Assembly (NCBI GenBank): GCA_023389745.1
Contig: JAEWED010000034.1
Location: 1 to 48,798, forward strand
Source: Actinomycetes bacterium
GTDB taxonomy: Bacteria > Actinomycetota > Acidimicrobiia > Acidimicrobiales > Microtrichaceae
Length of the DNA stretch: 48,798 nucleotides
Reading direction: 5' to 3'
Part shown: positions 48,604 to 48,798 of the stretch, piece after piece
Layout: each line of letters begins with the position of its first letter
Position numbering within the stretch: position 1 is the first letter of the stretch
Program-made: the position numbers and the translations under genes
The notes under the pieces: model-generated
The model's input: the letters and a program-made list of their open reading frames with translations, nothing else
What the model was told of the DNA's origin: nothing
Databases searched by the model: none

Positions 48604-48798
48604 GCAGTCGTCGTTCGCCCCGGACGTGTCGGTGTCCATGGCGACGTCCGTCACTCGCAGTCGTCGCTCGCCCTGAACGTGTCGGTGTCGATGGCGACGT
48701 CTGCGTCACTCGCAGTCGTCGTTCGCCCTGAACGTGTTGGTGTCCATGGCGACGTCCGTCACTCGCAGTCGTAGTTCGCCCTGAACGTGTCGGTGTCC
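48604..48798. repeat. 53-bp tandem repeat running off the window end
   Basis: Units begin with GCAGTCGT at 48604, 48657, 48712 and 48765, so the period is 53, 55 and 53 bases, with about 3.6 copies visible. Each unit contains GTGTCCATGGCGACGTC or a close variant. It lies upstream of the second WS/DGAT gene and continues past the window. Confidence 0.9.

Noticed and set aside
48604..48798. Possible CRISPR array at the window end
   Set aside because: The whole 53-base unit is conserved, with no unique spacers, so it is an ordinary tandem repeat.

Overview
The window is high-GC, gene-dense DNA, most likely from the chromosome of an actinobacterium of the Acidimicrobiia type; the genus cannot be fixed from the sequence alone. 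The support is three luciferase-like (LLM, F420-type) oxidoreductases, two wax-ester synthase/DGAT paralogues, many acyl-CoA synthetase, acyl-CoA dehydrogenase and SDR genes, frequent GTG starts and 4-base stop/start overlaps. At least thirteen genes also carry a TANNNT box 6-7 bases before the start codon, the layout of leaderless actinobacterial mRNAs. No tRNA, rRNA, transposase, integrase or CRISPR array was seen.

Layout. 1-4.8 kb: 3' part of an FtsX-type permease, a 21-bp perfect hairpin, an acyl-CoA thioesterase, an LLM oxidoreductase and a small unknown protein. 4.9-9.5 kb (minus): a four-gene run of LLM oxidoreductase, SDR, a methyltransferase fused to a Mug-type DNA glycosylase, and an acyl-CoA synthetase. 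9.7-17.6 kb: a 66-aa protein, WS/DGAT, PAP2 phosphatase, RecB-like Fe-S nuclease, alpha/beta hydrolase, an unknown protein, YtcJ-like amidohydrolase, DUF1269 protein and a small P-loop protein. 17.8-23.2 kb (plus): TetR regulator, 34-aa membrane peptide, NorD/CbbO-like VWA protein, NorQ/CbbQ-like AAA+ ATPase, 39-aa membrane peptide, AveC-like multispan membrane protein, single-span Cys-containing protein and SDR. This looks like one operon without the usual NorD/NorQ or CbbO/CbbQ targets, and is the best candidate for an undescribed system. 23.2-26.5 kb: one lower-GC gene for a 1007-aa PHP-SMC/ABC ATPase (TrlF/ppl-like), probably an acquired phage-defence gene. 26.6-32 kb: glutaryl-CoA dehydrogenase (minus), then a coupled chain of two acyltransferase-3 proteins, a carboxymuconolactone decarboxylase-like protein and an SDR. 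32-34.4 kb: divergent TetR/DHA2 efflux pair with a clear operator. 34.5-40.7 kb: MFE-2-like SDR, LPLTG surface protein, acyl-CoA synthetase divergent from an acyl-CoA dehydrogenase, and an RmlD-like reductase with an apparent CTG start. 40.8-48.6 kb: small beta-rich protein, LLM oxidoreductase, TIGR03086-type protein, Phd/VapC toxin-antitoxin pair, nitronate monooxygenase-like protein, FAH-family protein, geranylgeranyl-reductase-like flavoprotein and the second WS/DGAT. The window ends in a 53-bp tandem repeat.

Much of the content concerns acyl-CoA, lipid and small-carbonyl metabolism, with insular regulatory, defence and membrane modules between. A recurring oddity is that short tandem repeats sit on or just beside the stop codons of several unrelated genes. 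No gene-free stretch exceeds about 250 bases.
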